This document shows positions 8,083 to 16,720 of a stretch of 39,330 nucleotides of DNA, in pieces (position 1 is the first letter of the stretch; each line of letters opens with the position of its first letter). The translations under genes and the position numbers were made by a program. The notes beneath the pieces were generated by a model, which saw only the letters and a program-made list of their open reading frames with translations, was not told the DNA's origin and did not search any database. Origin of the DNA: Chloroflexota bacterium (GTDB lineage Bacteria; Chloroflexota; Dehalococcoidia; Lucifugimonadales; Lucifugimonadaceae). Location of the stretch: the NCBI GenBank assembly GCA_018650185.1, contig JABIGL010000069.1, forward strand, positions 1 to 39,330, in the 5' to 3' direction.

Positions 8083-8888
8083 GAAAGTTCCGCCCGCGCT
8101 AGTTCTATCTGATCACCACTCGGGAGGCCGTGGTGGAATGCGGCGGTGTCTTCCATGAATGACACGCCTTTACCTTTGATGGTGTTGGCGATGACCGCTT
8201 TTGGTCGATCCCAGTTTCCCTCGCCCTGGAAAGCGCTCAGCAGTTCGTCAAATGAGTGACCATCCACCGATCGTGAGTCCCACCCTGCGGCGGTCCACTT
8301 GTCCACGACAGGCTCCACATTGATCGTGTTGGCGGTGTGGTCTGTAGCGCTGACGCCGTTGTTGTCGACGATCACGGTCAACCCGGAGAGCTTGTGCTGT
8401 GCGGCAAACATCGCCGACTCCCAGATAGCACCCTCCTGGCTTTCACCGTCGCCGATTAACACGTAGGTCCGGGAGGTATCGCCGTTTCGCTTTGCACCCA
8501 GCGCAAGGCCCGCGCCTATTCCAAGCCCGTGACCAAGTGAACCCGTCACGGTTTCGATGCCCGGGGTTCGGGTGTCCGGGTGACCGCCTAGCGTGCTTCC
8601 CGCGTCGTTGAATCCTTCGAGATCTGCAAGAGGGAAATATCCGCGGTCGGCCAGTATCGGGTAGAGCGCAAGGGAGCTATGTCCCTTGCTGGCGATCAGA
8701 CGGTCACGGCCGTCCCGGGCCGGATTTGCAGGGTCGTGCACCAGTACACCACCGTAGTAGAGCGAGACCAGTATGTCCGTGGATGAGAACGAGCCGCCGA
8801 GGTGCCCCGAACCCGCCGAGATCACCATCTCAAACGTGCGTCGTCGTACCCAGGCCGCTTTTTGTTCCAGTTCCGCTGTCGATACCAC
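8079..8888 (-). CDS. Transketolase, N-terminal half (thiamine-diphosphate-binding)
   Basis: A 269-residue protein matching the diphosphate-binding half of transketolase. SAGSGHLGGSFSSTDIL is the usual early motif, and GDGESQEG (146-153) through DNN (about 175-177) forms the GDG...NN thiamine-diphosphate/Mg site. Histidines at SKGH and GGHP are in expected places. The GTG start has AGGA 8 nt upstream and lies 45 nt after the E1-beta stop. Together with the following gene it makes a complete heteromeric transketolase. Confidence 0.9.
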   Translation of the reverse strand: MVSTAELEQKAAWVRRRTFEMVISAGSGHLGGSFSSTDILVSLYYGGVLVHDPANPARDGRDRLIASKGHSSLALYPILADRGYFPLADLEGFNDAGSTLGGHPDTRTPGIETVTGSLGHGLGIGAGLALGAKRNGDTSRTYVLIGDGESQEGAIWESAMFAAQHKLSGLTVIVDNNGVSATDHTANTINVEPVVDKWTAAGWDSRSVDGHSFDELLSAFQGEGNWDRPKAVIANTIKGKGVSFMEDTAAFHHGLPSGDQIELARAELS

Positions 8889-8933
8889 TGTGTGGTCCTT
8901 GCCCTTACGGGCGATTGGGGTCGGAAATAAACT

Positions 8934-10001
8934 CTAGAACGGGCCCTTGAACTCTGCCGCCTCGACCGAGCCACGGCTTTCCGGTGCCCAGTCTGAGCTG
9001 TTGCCCTTCACCATCTTGTTGGCCGCAGCAGCAATGGTCTGGGCGTTCGGGTAAAAGTCGTCTTCAAGTCCCGGCGTCGTCGGGCAGGTGACCTGCTCAA
9101 ATCCCATCCGCTTCACTGCTATCGGCTGATCGCCGTCAACGGCTTCAATAACGCTGGTGATGATCTCCGCGCCCGCGCCGCATGTGAGCCAGCCGTTGTC
9201 TACCACGAGCAGTCGCCCGGTCTTCTTCACGGACTTATGGATGGTGTCGATGTCGAGCGGCGTCAACGACACCGGGTCGATCACCTCTGCGTCGATCCCC
9301 ACCTCTTCAAGATAACCCGCCGCCCGGTAGGCCTCCAATGCCATATACGAAATGCCGACTATGGTTACGTCGGCTCCGATTCTGGTGACGCGTGCCTGCC
9401 CGAACGGTACTTCGTACGATGCCTCAGGTACTTCCGCCTCGGTAGCCGTGAAAAGCCGGTGCTCGATGAACATGACCGGGTTGTTATCCCGAATGCTCGC
9501 CGTCATCAACCCTTTGGCATCGTAGGCGTTGGTCGGAGCGACAACTTTGAAGCCGGGTACGTGCATGAAATAAGAATGTAGCGCCTGAGAGTGCTGCGGA
9601 CCCTGCCCCCAACTCCGACCGATGTATGAGCGCACCACTATCGGTACAGACGTCGCGCCGCCAAACATATAGTGACTTTTGGCTGCGACGTTCACGAGCT
9701 GGTTCATCGCCAGCAGCACAAAGTCCATGCGGATGTGGGCGTGGATGGGCCTGAGGCCTGCCTGCGCAGCACCGATGATCATGCCGGTCATTGCGTCTTC
9801 GGCCAATGGAGTATCGAACACTCGGTCCGGGCCGTACTTTTCCTGTAATCCAGTCGTCGTACCGTAGATGCCCTTGGCGTCGTCGACGCCGATTCCCAGA
9901 ACAATCACGTTCGGATCGCTGGCCATCTCCTGGTCTGTTGCCTCGTGTATCGCCTCGGCGTAGGACAGCGTCCTCACGCCGGACTCAGTCTGCGTAGACA
10001 T
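8934..10001 (-). CDS. 2-oxoacid dehydrogenase E1 component, beta subunit
   Basis: A 355-residue E1-beta (pyruvate/acetoin/branched-chain type). TPLAEDAMTGMIIGAA contains the Glu that activates thiamine diphosphate, and GQGPQHSQALHSYFMHVPG carries the conserved His region facing the active site. The last 25-30 residues (after about 328) extend beyond the usual E1-beta end and look unstructured. ATG 10001 is chosen because GGAG lies 10 nt upstream and the usual E1-beta fold begins just after; it overlaps the alpha gene by 17 bp. No E2 or E3 gene is near, so normal oxidative decarboxylation with lipoyl transfer is doubtful; a ligated or free C2 transfer is possible. Confidence 0.9.
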   Translation of the reverse strand: MSTQTESGVRTLSYAEAIHEATDQEMASDPNVIVLGIGVDDAKGIYGTTTGLQEKYGPDRVFDTPLAEDAMTGMIIGAAQAGLRPIHAHIRMDFVLLAMNQLVNVAAKSHYMFGGATSVPIVVRSYIGRSWGQGPQHSQALHSYFMHVPGFKVVAPTNAYDAKGLMTASIRDNNPVMFIEHRLFTATEAEVPEASYEVPFGQARVTRIGADVTIVGISYMALEAYRAAGYLEEVGIDAEVIDPVSLTPLDIDTIHKSVKKTGRLLVVDNGWLTCGAGAEIITSVIEAVDGDQPIAVKRMGFEQVTCPTTPGLEDDFYPNAQTIAAAANKMVKGNSSDWAPESRGSVEAAEFKGPF

Positions 10002-10935
10002 GCGCGTGCAACTCCGATGCGTCCGGGAACGGACTTTCCTCTGCGAACTCAAACGCCTCGGTTACCTCGGTCTCGACCTCTGCCTTGATGGTGGAGACGA
10101 CATCGGCGTCGATCTCTTTTTCCGCCCTCACAAGCTGGTCGTCATCGATCCACGGCTGTACGTCTTCCGGCGTGCGATACCCGAGATGGAAGTCATCGCC
10201 GGGACCGACGTGCTCCTTCCAACGGTAGGTCATGCACTCAAGGAACTGCGGGCCTTCACCGTCTCGGATGGCCTGAACGGCCTTGGCCGTTTGCTCATGG
10301 ATGGCGAGGACATCGTTGCCCTCAATACGTTGTGCAGGGATGCCGTACACGCCCGCCCTCTCGATCAGGTTGTCCTTGAGTCGGCGGGTCAGGTGGTCCG
10401 AATGGACGGCAAACTGGTTGTTCTCGCAGATGAACAGGACCGGGAGCTGCTTCAGGGCAGCAAAATTCATACTCTCGTGGAACACACCCTCATCGACGGC
10501 GCCATCTCCAAAGAATACCGCCACGATCTTCTTCTCTTTTCGCAACTTCACGGCAAAGGCGTAACCAAGCGCATTGGCGATAGTGGTTCCAACAACCGCG
10601 GAAGTTCCCGCCACGCCGTGTTCGGGGTCGATCAAGTGCATCGATCCGCCCTTGCCCCGGGCACAACCCGTGACCTTGCCATATAGCTCGGCGATCATGG
10701 CGTTCATGTCACCGCCCTTGGCGAGGTACGCATGGTGACTACGGTACGTGGCGAACAGTATGTCTTCCGGCTGCAGTGCCTCGCACACGCCGGTGGCGAC
10801 GGCTTCCTGCCCGATGGACAGGTGGACCGGACTCTTGATCTTGTCCGACCAGTACACGTCGATGATCTTCTCTTCAACCCGACGCACACGAAGCATCGAG
10901 CGATAGAGCTGCTCCCAGAGTTGATCTTGGGTCAA
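9985..10935 (-). CDS. 2-oxoacid dehydrogenase E1 component, alpha subunit
   Basis: A 316-residue E1-alpha of usual length. TYRSHHAYLAKGGD, GKGGSMH and the thiamine-diphosphate motif GDGAVDEG (143-150) to ENN (171-173) are all intact. The start is TTG at 10935, supported by GGAGG 8 nt upstream; no ATG or GTG fits better. It is the second gene of the operon, 51 nt after the fucose-synthase-like gene, and its 3' end overlaps the beta subunit gene. It decarboxylates a 2-oxoacid to a thiamine-bound acyl/hydroxyethyl group. The sugar-operon context hints at transfer of that C2 unit to a keto-sugar, as proposed for E1-like pairs in branched-sugar antibiotic pathways. Confidence 0.9.
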   Translation of the reverse strand: MTQDQLWEQLYRSMLRVRRVEEKIIDVYWSDKIKSPVHLSIGQEAVATGVCEALQPEDILFATYRSHHAYLAKGGDMNAMIAELYGKVTGCARGKGGSMHLIDPEHGVAGTSAVVGTTIANALGYAFAVKLRKEKKIVAVFFGDGAVDEGVFHESMNFAALKQLPVLFICENNQFAVHSDHLTRRLKDNLIERAGVYGIPAQRIEGNDVLAIHEQTAKAVQAIRDGEGPQFLECMTYRWKEHVGPGDDFHLGYRTPEDVQPWIDDDQLVRAEKEIDADVVSTIKAEVETEVTEAFEFAEESPFPDASELHAHVYAD

Positions 10936-10986
10936 CCGTTGGACCTCCGGAGTTTGCCATGCTGCGGCATTGCAATGTCTGCGTCG

Positions 10987-11967
10987 TTAACCGACACGGA
11001 GTGATTCCTTTTCCAGCGCGGCAAGGAACCACTGATAAGTTCGCTTTATCCCGTCAGAAAGTGAAACGCTTGGTTCCCAGCCGTACTTTGCCAGGCGAGT
11101 CGGATCGAGAACTTTTCTGGGGAATCCATCCGGCCGGCTGGTGTCGAACTCCAGTTTCGCTCCTGGCGCGACCTGATCTCGGATCGCCTCCGCAAGCTGC
11201 CGGATGGTCACCGGGTTGCCGGTACCAATGTTGATCACAGATTTGTTCTGGGCCAGTACCTCACCGAGGGTCTCGTCGTCCATATTCATGAGCAGGAGAC
11301 ACGCCTCTGCCATGTCGTCCACGTACAGAAACTCTCGCTCAGGCGTCCCGGTGCCCCACACGAGTACGGCCTCATCGTCGCCACTTTCGCGAGCCTCATA
11401 GAAACGACGCATCAGAGCGGGGATGACGTGCGAAGCGTCTCCGGCAAAGTTATCGTCTGGCCCGTACAACCCCGCAGGGATGGCCGCTATGTACTGTGTG
11501 CCGTGCTGGGTGTTGTAGGCGTCAACCATGGCCATTCCGGCCAGCTTGGCTACGGCGAACCATTCGTTCGTCGGCTCAAGATGGCCGGTGTGGAGGTACT
11601 CCTCCTTCATCGGCTGGTCAGATTCACGCGGGTAAGCGCAATTAGAGCCGAAGTAAAGAAGCCGTTTAACGCCGATGTCGTGAGCGACCGAAATCACGTT
11701 GCTTTGAATAGCGAGGTTGATACTTATGAAATCAGCCGGCATCGTGGAATTAGCGTGAATCCCACCAACAAGTGCGGCGGCCAGGAAGACGTAATCCGGC
11801 CGCTCTGACTCAAGGTAAGCACGCGTCGCAGCCTGGTCTGTCAGGTCCAGTTCGGCGTGGGTGCGCATGATCAGGTTTGTGTACCCGTCGGACTGCAATG
11901 CCCGGACGAGTGCCGCGCCGGCAAGCCCTTTGTGACCTGCTACATATATTTTCGAGTCGAGTTGCAA
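10987..11967 (-). CDS. GDP-L-fucose synthase-like SDR with catalytic Tyr replaced by Phe
   Basis: A 326-residue protein that follows GDP-L-fucose synthase closely: VAGHKGLAG NAD(P) loop, AAALVGGIHAN, PADFI, GSNCAYPRESDQPM, TGHLEPTNEW and GLYGPDDNF. In that enzyme the triad is Ser107, Tyr136, Lys140 (E. coli numbering). Here S108 and K141 are kept, but the residue between is F137 (NEWFAVAK; codon TTC read directly). Cys of the SC-YP motif is present as C110. The loss of Tyr suggests altered or lost reductase activity, or epimerase-only chemistry. It starts at TTG 11967 and is the first gene of the leftward operon, facing the wecB operon across 364 bp. Confidence 0.85.
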   Translation of the reverse strand: MQLDSKIYVAGHKGLAGAALVRALQSDGYTNLIMRTHAELDLTDQAATRAYLESERPDYVFLAAALVGGIHANSTMPADFISINLAIQSNVISVAHDIGVKRLLYFGSNCAYPRESDQPMKEEYLHTGHLEPTNEWFAVAKLAGMAMVDAYNTQHGTQYIAAIPAGLYGPDDNFAGDASHVIPALMRRFYEARESGDDEAVLVWGTGTPEREFLYVDDMAEACLLLMNMDDETLGEVLAQNKSVINIGTGNPVTIRQLAEAIRDQVAPGAKLEFDTSRPDGFPRKVLDPTRLAKYGWEPSVSLSDGIKRTYQWFLAALEKESLRVG

Positions 11968-12331
11968 TGTATATCTCGTGAGACTCGAAGACTGATCCGA
12001 CGACCAACGTCGGTAATCCCCAATTGCTCAGCTTCAGGATATCGACAGCTACGACCCGTCCTCAAGGCAAGCCGTTGCGGTTAATCCCTAGTCTTGCGAC
12101 GAGTTCGGCGCCAAGCCGGCACCCTCGCAGCTATGTATCAAGCGTACACATGCAACGGTTCGAACTCCGAGGAGGTCGGTACCAGATTGGTCGATTTCGG
12201 GATAACCCGACCCTGCGGATGACGAGAGGCCGACTGCTAGCATGAACAGGTTCGTAGCTACGTTTGGCGGCACATGCATAATCCCGGAATCCGGCTCCGG
12301 TCATCGCCACGAATGACAGGACTATTGTTAC
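11968..12331. promoter_or_regulatory. Divergent intergenic region between the two glycan operons
   Basis: These 364 bp separate the leftward fcl-like operon from the rightward wecB operon, so promoters for both must lie here. No convincing -35/-10 pair stands out for either. A perfect 6-bp inverted repeat, CCGACG-accaa-CGTCGG (11997-12013), lies 30 nt from the leftward TTG start and could be an operator or 5' hairpin. A 24-codon frame at 12242-12316 has no good ribosome binding site and is not called as a gene. Confidence 0.5.
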
Positions 12332-13492
12332 TTGACCGACACGGCACTGGTGGTCTTTGGAACGAGGCCCGAGGCCATAAAACTCGCCCCACTGGTGGCC
12401 GAGTTGAAACGCAGAGACGGTATTAACGTCTCGGTATGCGTAACCGGGCAGCATCGCGAGATGCTTGACCAGGTACTGGACGCGTTCGACCTTAGCCCCG
12501 ACTTCGACCTCAACCTTATGCGACCGAACCAGTCGCTTTCCGATGTGACCTCTGGGGTCCTCAAGGGTGTCGAGGGCGTCATCGACGAGGTCCGACCGTC
12601 GGTAGTTGTGGTCCAGGGAGATACCACGACCGCGATGGCGGGCGCACTTGCCGCCTATTACGCACAGGTGCCGGTAGCGCACGTCGAGGCGGGGCTACGG
12701 ACCGGCCAGAAATACAGCCCGTTTCCGGAAGAGGTCAACCGGTCCCTGATAAGTGTGATGGCAGATCTCCATTTTGCGCCGACCGAGCGCGCCAGACAGA
12801 ATTTGCTTCATTCCGGAGTACCGGAACATGCGATAGCGGTCACAGGAAACACCGCCATCGACGCACTGCAAATGATGGCGGGACGTGCATCCAATTTTGA
12901 TCTGTCTTCCGAGGAACTAAATGGCATCCCGGACGCGCTTACCGGATTGCTCAAGAACGCAAACGGTGGGAAGCGACTTGTGCTCGTGACCGGGCACCGA
13001 CGGGAGAGTTTTGGCGCGGACCTGGAGTCCATCTGCCGGGCGCTTCTTGAGATCACAGAGCGCCATGAGGATGTCGAACTTGCCTACCCGGTCCACCTCA
13101 ACCCGCGCGTGAGGGAACCGGTGTTTCGACTGCTTGGAGAAGCCGAACGTATCTGGTTGTTTGAGCCACCGGCATACCCCGGTTTCGTGTGGTTGTTGAG
13201 CCACGCCCACATCGTTATTACCGACTCCGGAGGCATACAGGAAGAGGCCCCCAGTCTTGATAAACCGGTACTCGTTACCCGACGAGTTACGGAACGCCAG
13301 GAAGCCGTTGACTCGGGATGCGCAAGGCTCGTTGGAACAGAGACTTCCACGATCATGGAAGCTGCGGACGAGTTGCTGACCGACCCGAATCTGTACCGGT
13401 CTATGGCGGATGCACCGAACCCGTTTGGTGATGGAACCGCATCGGCGCAGATAACGGACAGAATCCTGGAATGGTTATCTTCTCGTGAGTGA
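12332..13492 (+). CDS. wecB: UDP-N-acetylglucosamine 2-epimerase, non-hydrolysing
   Basis: A 386-residue enzyme that converts UDP-GlcNAc to UDP-ManNAc. It starts VVFGTRPEAIKLAPL and has TGQHREM, QGDTTTAMAGALAA, HVEAGLRTG, PFPEEVNR, TGHRRESFG and SGGIQEEAPSL, the signature blocks of the WecB/MnaA family. The start is TTG 12332, with AGGA about 12 nt upstream; GTG 12350 is an alternative six codons in. It overlaps the next gene, a UDP-ManNAc dehydrogenase, by 8 bp, so the pair makes UDP-ManNAcA. This is one of two 2-epimerases in the operon; the other (17799-18920) belongs to a different branch. Confidence 0.92.
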   Translation: MTDTALVVFGTRPEAIKLAPLVAELKRRDGINVSVCVTGQHREMLDQVLDAFDLSPDFDLNLMRPNQSLSDVTSGVLKGVEGVIDEVRPSVVVVQGDTTTAMAGALAAYYAQVPVAHVEAGLRTGQKYSPFPEEVNRSLISVMADLHFAPTERARQNLLHSGVPEHAIAVTGNTAIDALQMMAGRASNFDLSSEELNGIPDALTGLLKNANGGKRLVLVTGHRRESFGADLESICRALLEITERHEDVELAYPVHLNPRVREPVFRLLGEAERIWLFEPPAYPGFVWLLSHAHIVITDSGGIQEEAPSLDKPVLVTRRVTERQEAVDSGCARLVGTETSTIMEAADELLTDPNLYRSMADAPNPFGDGTASAQITDRILEWLSSRE

Positions 13493-14744
13493 TATCTGCG
13501 TGATCGGGATGGGATACGTCGGCCTGCCCGCCGCCATAATGTTCGGCAAGGCTGGCCACACCGTGCACGGTGTTGATATCAACACGGCCCTTGTGAACTC
13601 AATCAACAAAGGTGAAATTGGTGCCGAGGAGCCCGGGCTGCGGGACGCGCTGGCAGAGGCTCTAGCCAATGACCGGCTCAGCGTCTCCGAAACACCATCA
13701 GCCGCTGATGTGTTTGTCATCGCAGTGCCGACGCCTATCAACGACGACCACAGTCCTGACCTTTCGTACGTGGTCAACGCCTGTCGTTCCATCACCGAAT
13801 CGCTGGCCGCCGGAAACCTGGTGGTTATCGAATCCACCATTCCCCCCGGCGTGACGGTCAACACGGTTGCGCCGGTCCTGGAAGAAAGTGGGCTGAAGGC
13901 CGGGGGTGACTTTTCACTGGCCTACTGCCCTGAGCGCGTCCTGCCCGGAAATGTCATGGCGGAGATCGTCGGGAACGACCGCATCATCGGGGGTATCGAT
14001 TCTGAATCAACGAATCGCGCTGCCGAGCTTTACCGATCCTTCGTAACCGGAACCCTTCACGAATCCGACGCGACCACCGCTGAGATGGTCAAGCTGGCGG
14101 AGAATACCTACCGGGATGTAAACATAGCTCTCGCTAACACCATCGCCAACATCTCTGAGTCTGTGGGCGTGAGCGCGTGGGATGTTGTGGAGATGGCCAA
14201 CAAACACCCCCGGGTAGACCTGCTGAAGCCCGGACCCGGCGTCGGCGGACACTGCATCCCGGTCGACCCGTGGTTCCTTGTGGCGGCCGACGAAACGTCG
14301 TCCGGGTTGATTCAAAGCGCTCGCAGCGTGAATGACGGTCAACCGTCGCTGATCGCACGAATGGCGCTAACGGTAGCGGATGGAGTCGCTTCGCCCCGCA
14401 TCGCAATCCTCGGTGCGGCCTACAAACCCGGAGTTTCGGACGCGCGTGACAGCCCCACCGCTCACCTCGTCCGAGTACTGTCCGAAGCTGACGCTCAAGT
14501 CACCGTGCACGATCCGCAGGTGAAATCGTTCACTCCGTCGCTCACGGAAAACGTCGTCGATGCCGTAACGGACGCAGATGTGATTGTGGTCATGGTCGCC
14601 CACCCAGAGTACGACGTCCTGGATCCGGCCCGGCTCGCCTCGCACATGCGCGCCCGGTCCGTCATTGACACCAGCAACATTCTTGACAGGGATGTGTGGA
14701 CCGGAGCCGGTTTCGACTTCCACCGGTACGCCGAACCGAATTAG
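13485..14744 (+). CDS. wecC: UDP-N-acetyl-D-mannosamine dehydrogenase
   Basis: A 419-residue UDP-sugar 6-dehydrogenase of usual length. The N-terminal NAD loop is GMGYVGLP (8-15). VIESTIPPGV, YCPERVLPG and MVKLAENTYRDVNIALANT are family blocks, and the catalytic Cys257 lies in GPGVGGHCIPVDPWFL, the form typical of WecC rather than UDP-glucose dehydrogenase. It oxidises UDP-ManNAc to UDP-ManNAcA with two NAD+. The GTG start at 13485 lies inside the end of wecB, consistent with coupled translation. A 153-bp gap follows before the next gene. Confidence 0.92.
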   Translation: MSDICVIGMGYVGLPAAIMFGKAGHTVHGVDINTALVNSINKGEIGAEEPGLRDALAEALANDRLSVSETPSAADVFVIAVPTPINDDHSPDLSYVVNACRSITESLAAGNLVVIESTIPPGVTVNTVAPVLEESGLKAGGDFSLAYCPERVLPGNVMAEIVGNDRIIGGIDSESTNRAAELYRSFVTGTLHESDATTAEMVKLAENTYRDVNIALANTIANISESVGVSAWDVVEMANKHPRVDLLKPGPGVGGHCIPVDPWFLVAADETSSGLIQSARSVNDGQPSLIARMALTVADGVASPRIAILGAAYKPGVSDARDSPTAHLVRVLSEADAQVTVHDPQVKSFTPSLTENVVDAVTDADVIVVMVAHPEYDVLDPARLASHMRARSVIDTSNILDRDVWTGAGFDFHRYAEPN

Positions 14745-14897
14745 GCAGTCGCTCTAAGGGCGATCTCTGCAAGTTATTGGCCGCGTTCCCTCAAGGCAGA
14801 TCAATCCGGTGATCGGGTACATTCAAACTGGCGTGATGTGCGATCCGTACGTTCACCCACCACGCTTACGATCTTCAGAGGGGCGATTCAGAGTTCG

Positions 14898-15833
14898 ATG
14901 ACCCGATACGCAGTCACAGGCGGGGCAGGCTTCATAGGTTCCAACATCGTTGGGAACCTGGTCGGTCGCGGGCACCATGTGACGGTAATTGATGACCTTT
15001 CCAGCGGTCACATGGTCAACCTTAACCCGTATCACGAAGTGGACTTCGTCAACGCGTCGATCCTTGACGAGTCTGCTTTGATGCCCGCATTCGAGGGAGT
15101 AGACACGGTCTTCCACCTCGCGGCATCGGTGGGTAACAAGCGCTCCATAGACAACCCCGCTCTCGACTCCAAGATCAATGTACTGGGTACGATCAACGTG
15201 CTCGAAGCGTGCCGCGCCGCCGGGGTTCGCAAGATTGTCGTTAGCTCTTCGGCGGGCATTTTTGGCGAATTGCACGAATTGCCGATCAGCGAAGATCATC
15301 CCGTGGAGCCCGACTCTCCATATGGAGCGAGCAAGCTGGCGGCCGAGAAGCTGTGTCTTGCGTACGCCAAGTTGTACGACCTTGAAGCGATCGCTCTTCG
15401 TTACTTCAACGTGTACGGACCTAACCAGCGATTCGACGCCTACGGCAACGTGATCCCGATATTCGTCTTCAAGATGCTGAACGGCGAGCCCATCACGATC
15501 TTCGGCGATGGTGATCAGACGCGCGACTTCATCTCCGTCACAGACGTCGTTCAGGCCAATATCAAGGCATCGGAAGCTGTGGGAGTGAGCGGGGCGTTCA
15601 ACATCGCCAGCGGCTCTCGAATCACTATCAACGATCTCGTCGCACACCTGAGCGACCTGGTGCCCGGACAGCCCAGCGTGAGCCACGGGCCTGAGCGACC
15701 GGGCGACGTCAGGGATAGCCTGGCGGACGTATCGGCGGCGAGAGCGGCGTTCGGCTTCGAACCCACGGTCGACATGGCTGATGGACTGGCGGAGTACGTG
15801 CGCTGGGCCATTACTGAGGCGAAACGGGTATGA
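14898..15833 (+). CDS. UDP-hexose/UDP-HexNAc 4-epimerase-like SDR
   Basis: A 311-residue extended SDR with all usual features: VTGGAGFIGSN, IDDLSSG after strand two, VSSSAGIFGE, the catalytic PYGASK (YxxxK) and RYFNVYGP. The pattern fits UDP-glucose/UDP-GlcNAc 4-epimerases of the GalE/WbpP sort, interconverting gluco and galacto forms. I chose ATG 14898 because the Rossmann fold begins at once after it; an upstream in-frame GTG at 14838 would add 20 unrelated residues. Its stop overlaps the next start (ATGA). A dTDP-sugar epimerase role cannot be excluded. Confidence 0.85.
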   Translation: MTRYAVTGGAGFIGSNIVGNLVGRGHHVTVIDDLSSGHMVNLNPYHEVDFVNASILDESALMPAFEGVDTVFHLAASVGNKRSIDNPALDSKINVLGTINVLEACRAAGVRKIVVSSSAGIFGELHELPISEDHPVEPDSPYGASKLAAEKLCLAYAKLYDLEAIALRYFNVYGPNQRFDAYGNVIPIFVFKMLNGEPITIFGDGDQTRDFISVTDVVQANIKASEAVGVSGAFNIASGSRITINDLVAHLSDLVPGQPSVSHGPERPGDVRDSLADVSAARAAFGFEPTVDMADGLAEYVRWAITEAKRV

Positions 15834-16720
15834 CGAAAGTACTCGTTCTCGGCGGCGCAGGGATGCTAGGGCACAAGATTGTCCAGACCCTGAATCACAG
15901 CTCCGTGGAAACATATGCCACGGTCCGTCGATCGGTAGAAGACAGTCCTGCCGCCCAGCTAGCAGCATCAATGAAAAACCACTTCATCGGAGGTGTTGAT
16001 GCATCCGATTTTGCGTCCATCAGCACCCTCATGGACGAGGTCAATCCGGACGTGGTCATCAATTGCGTCGGTGTGATCAAACAGCGTGACGCCGCACACG
16101 ACTCAATCGAGTCGATAAGCATCAACTCACTCCTCCCACACTTACTCGCCGAGAAATGTGGTCAGATCGACGCACGAATGATTCACTTCAGCACCGATTG
16201 CGTCTTCGACGGCGTAAAAGGTGCGTACGAAGAGTCAGACACGAGCAATGCCACAGATCTGTACGGGCGTACAAAGTACCTGGGTGAGGTGAGTTCACCA
16301 GGCAGCCTTACGCTCAGGTCGTCGATTATCGGTCGAGAGCTTTACAACGATACTTCGCTGTTCGAATGGTTCCTGGCTCAGGAAGGTAAGAAGATCAGGG
16401 GCTTCGCTAAGGCGATGTATTCCGGTGTGACCACGGTACGAATGTCGAATCTGGTAAAGGATCTGATCCTGGATCACCCGGATTTGAGCGGGATGTATCA
16501 CGTCTCAGGTCCGTGGATTTCCAAGTACGACCTTCTGCTTCTGGCCCGAGACATATTTGAACTAAACATAGAGATAGAACGGGACGAGGACTTCGATATA
16601 GACCGCACGTTGGTCGGAGATCGATTCGCTGCGGACAGCGGGTTCGCTGCCCCCTCCTGGGAAGAGATGCTGGCAGAGCTGGCAGCCGATCCCACGCCTT
16701 ATGAGAGTTGGAAACCGTGA
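15830..16720 (+). CDS. RmlD-like nucleotide-sugar 4-keto reductase (WbvR/WbjC-like)
   Basis: A 296-residue SDR of the RmlD type, starting MTKVLVLGGAGMLGHKI. It has INCVGVIKQ, HFSTDCVFDG and an intact LYGRTKYLGE (YxxxK). Its neighbours are a WbjB/WbvB-like dehydratase-epimerase and a WbjD/WbvD-like 2-epimerase, so it is most likely the reductase of that trio. CapF/WbjC reductases of the L-FucNAc route are longer because of a C-terminal cupin domain. This one lacks it, as does WbvR of the L-RhaNAc/L-QuiNAc route, so that product is favoured. The start overlaps the previous stop (ATGA). Confidence 0.8.
   Translation: MTKVLVLGGAGMLGHKIVQTLNHSSVETYATVRRSVEDSPAAQLAASMKNHFIGGVDASDFASISTLMDEVNPDVVINCVGVIKQRDAAHDSIESISINSLLPHLLAEKCGQIDARMIHFSTDCVFDGVKGAYEESDTSNATDLYGRTKYLGEVSSPGSLTLRSSIIGRELYNDTSLFEWFLAQEGKKIRGFAKAMYSGVTTVRMSNLVKDLILDHPDLSGMYHVSGPWISKYDLLLLARDIFELNIEIERDEDFDIDRTLVGDRFAADSGFAAPSWEEMLAELAADPTPYESWKP

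Noticed and set aside
12242-12316. 24-codon frame in the divergent gap before wecB
   Set aside because: No good ribosome binding site, no similarity and no overlap logic with wecB; too short to support.
14853-15971. Long open frame (372 codons) on the minus strand
   Set aside because: It is antisense to the 4-epimerase-like SDR, which has complete family motifs. The minus-strand translation has no recognisable domain; G+C-rich genes often leave such shadow frames.
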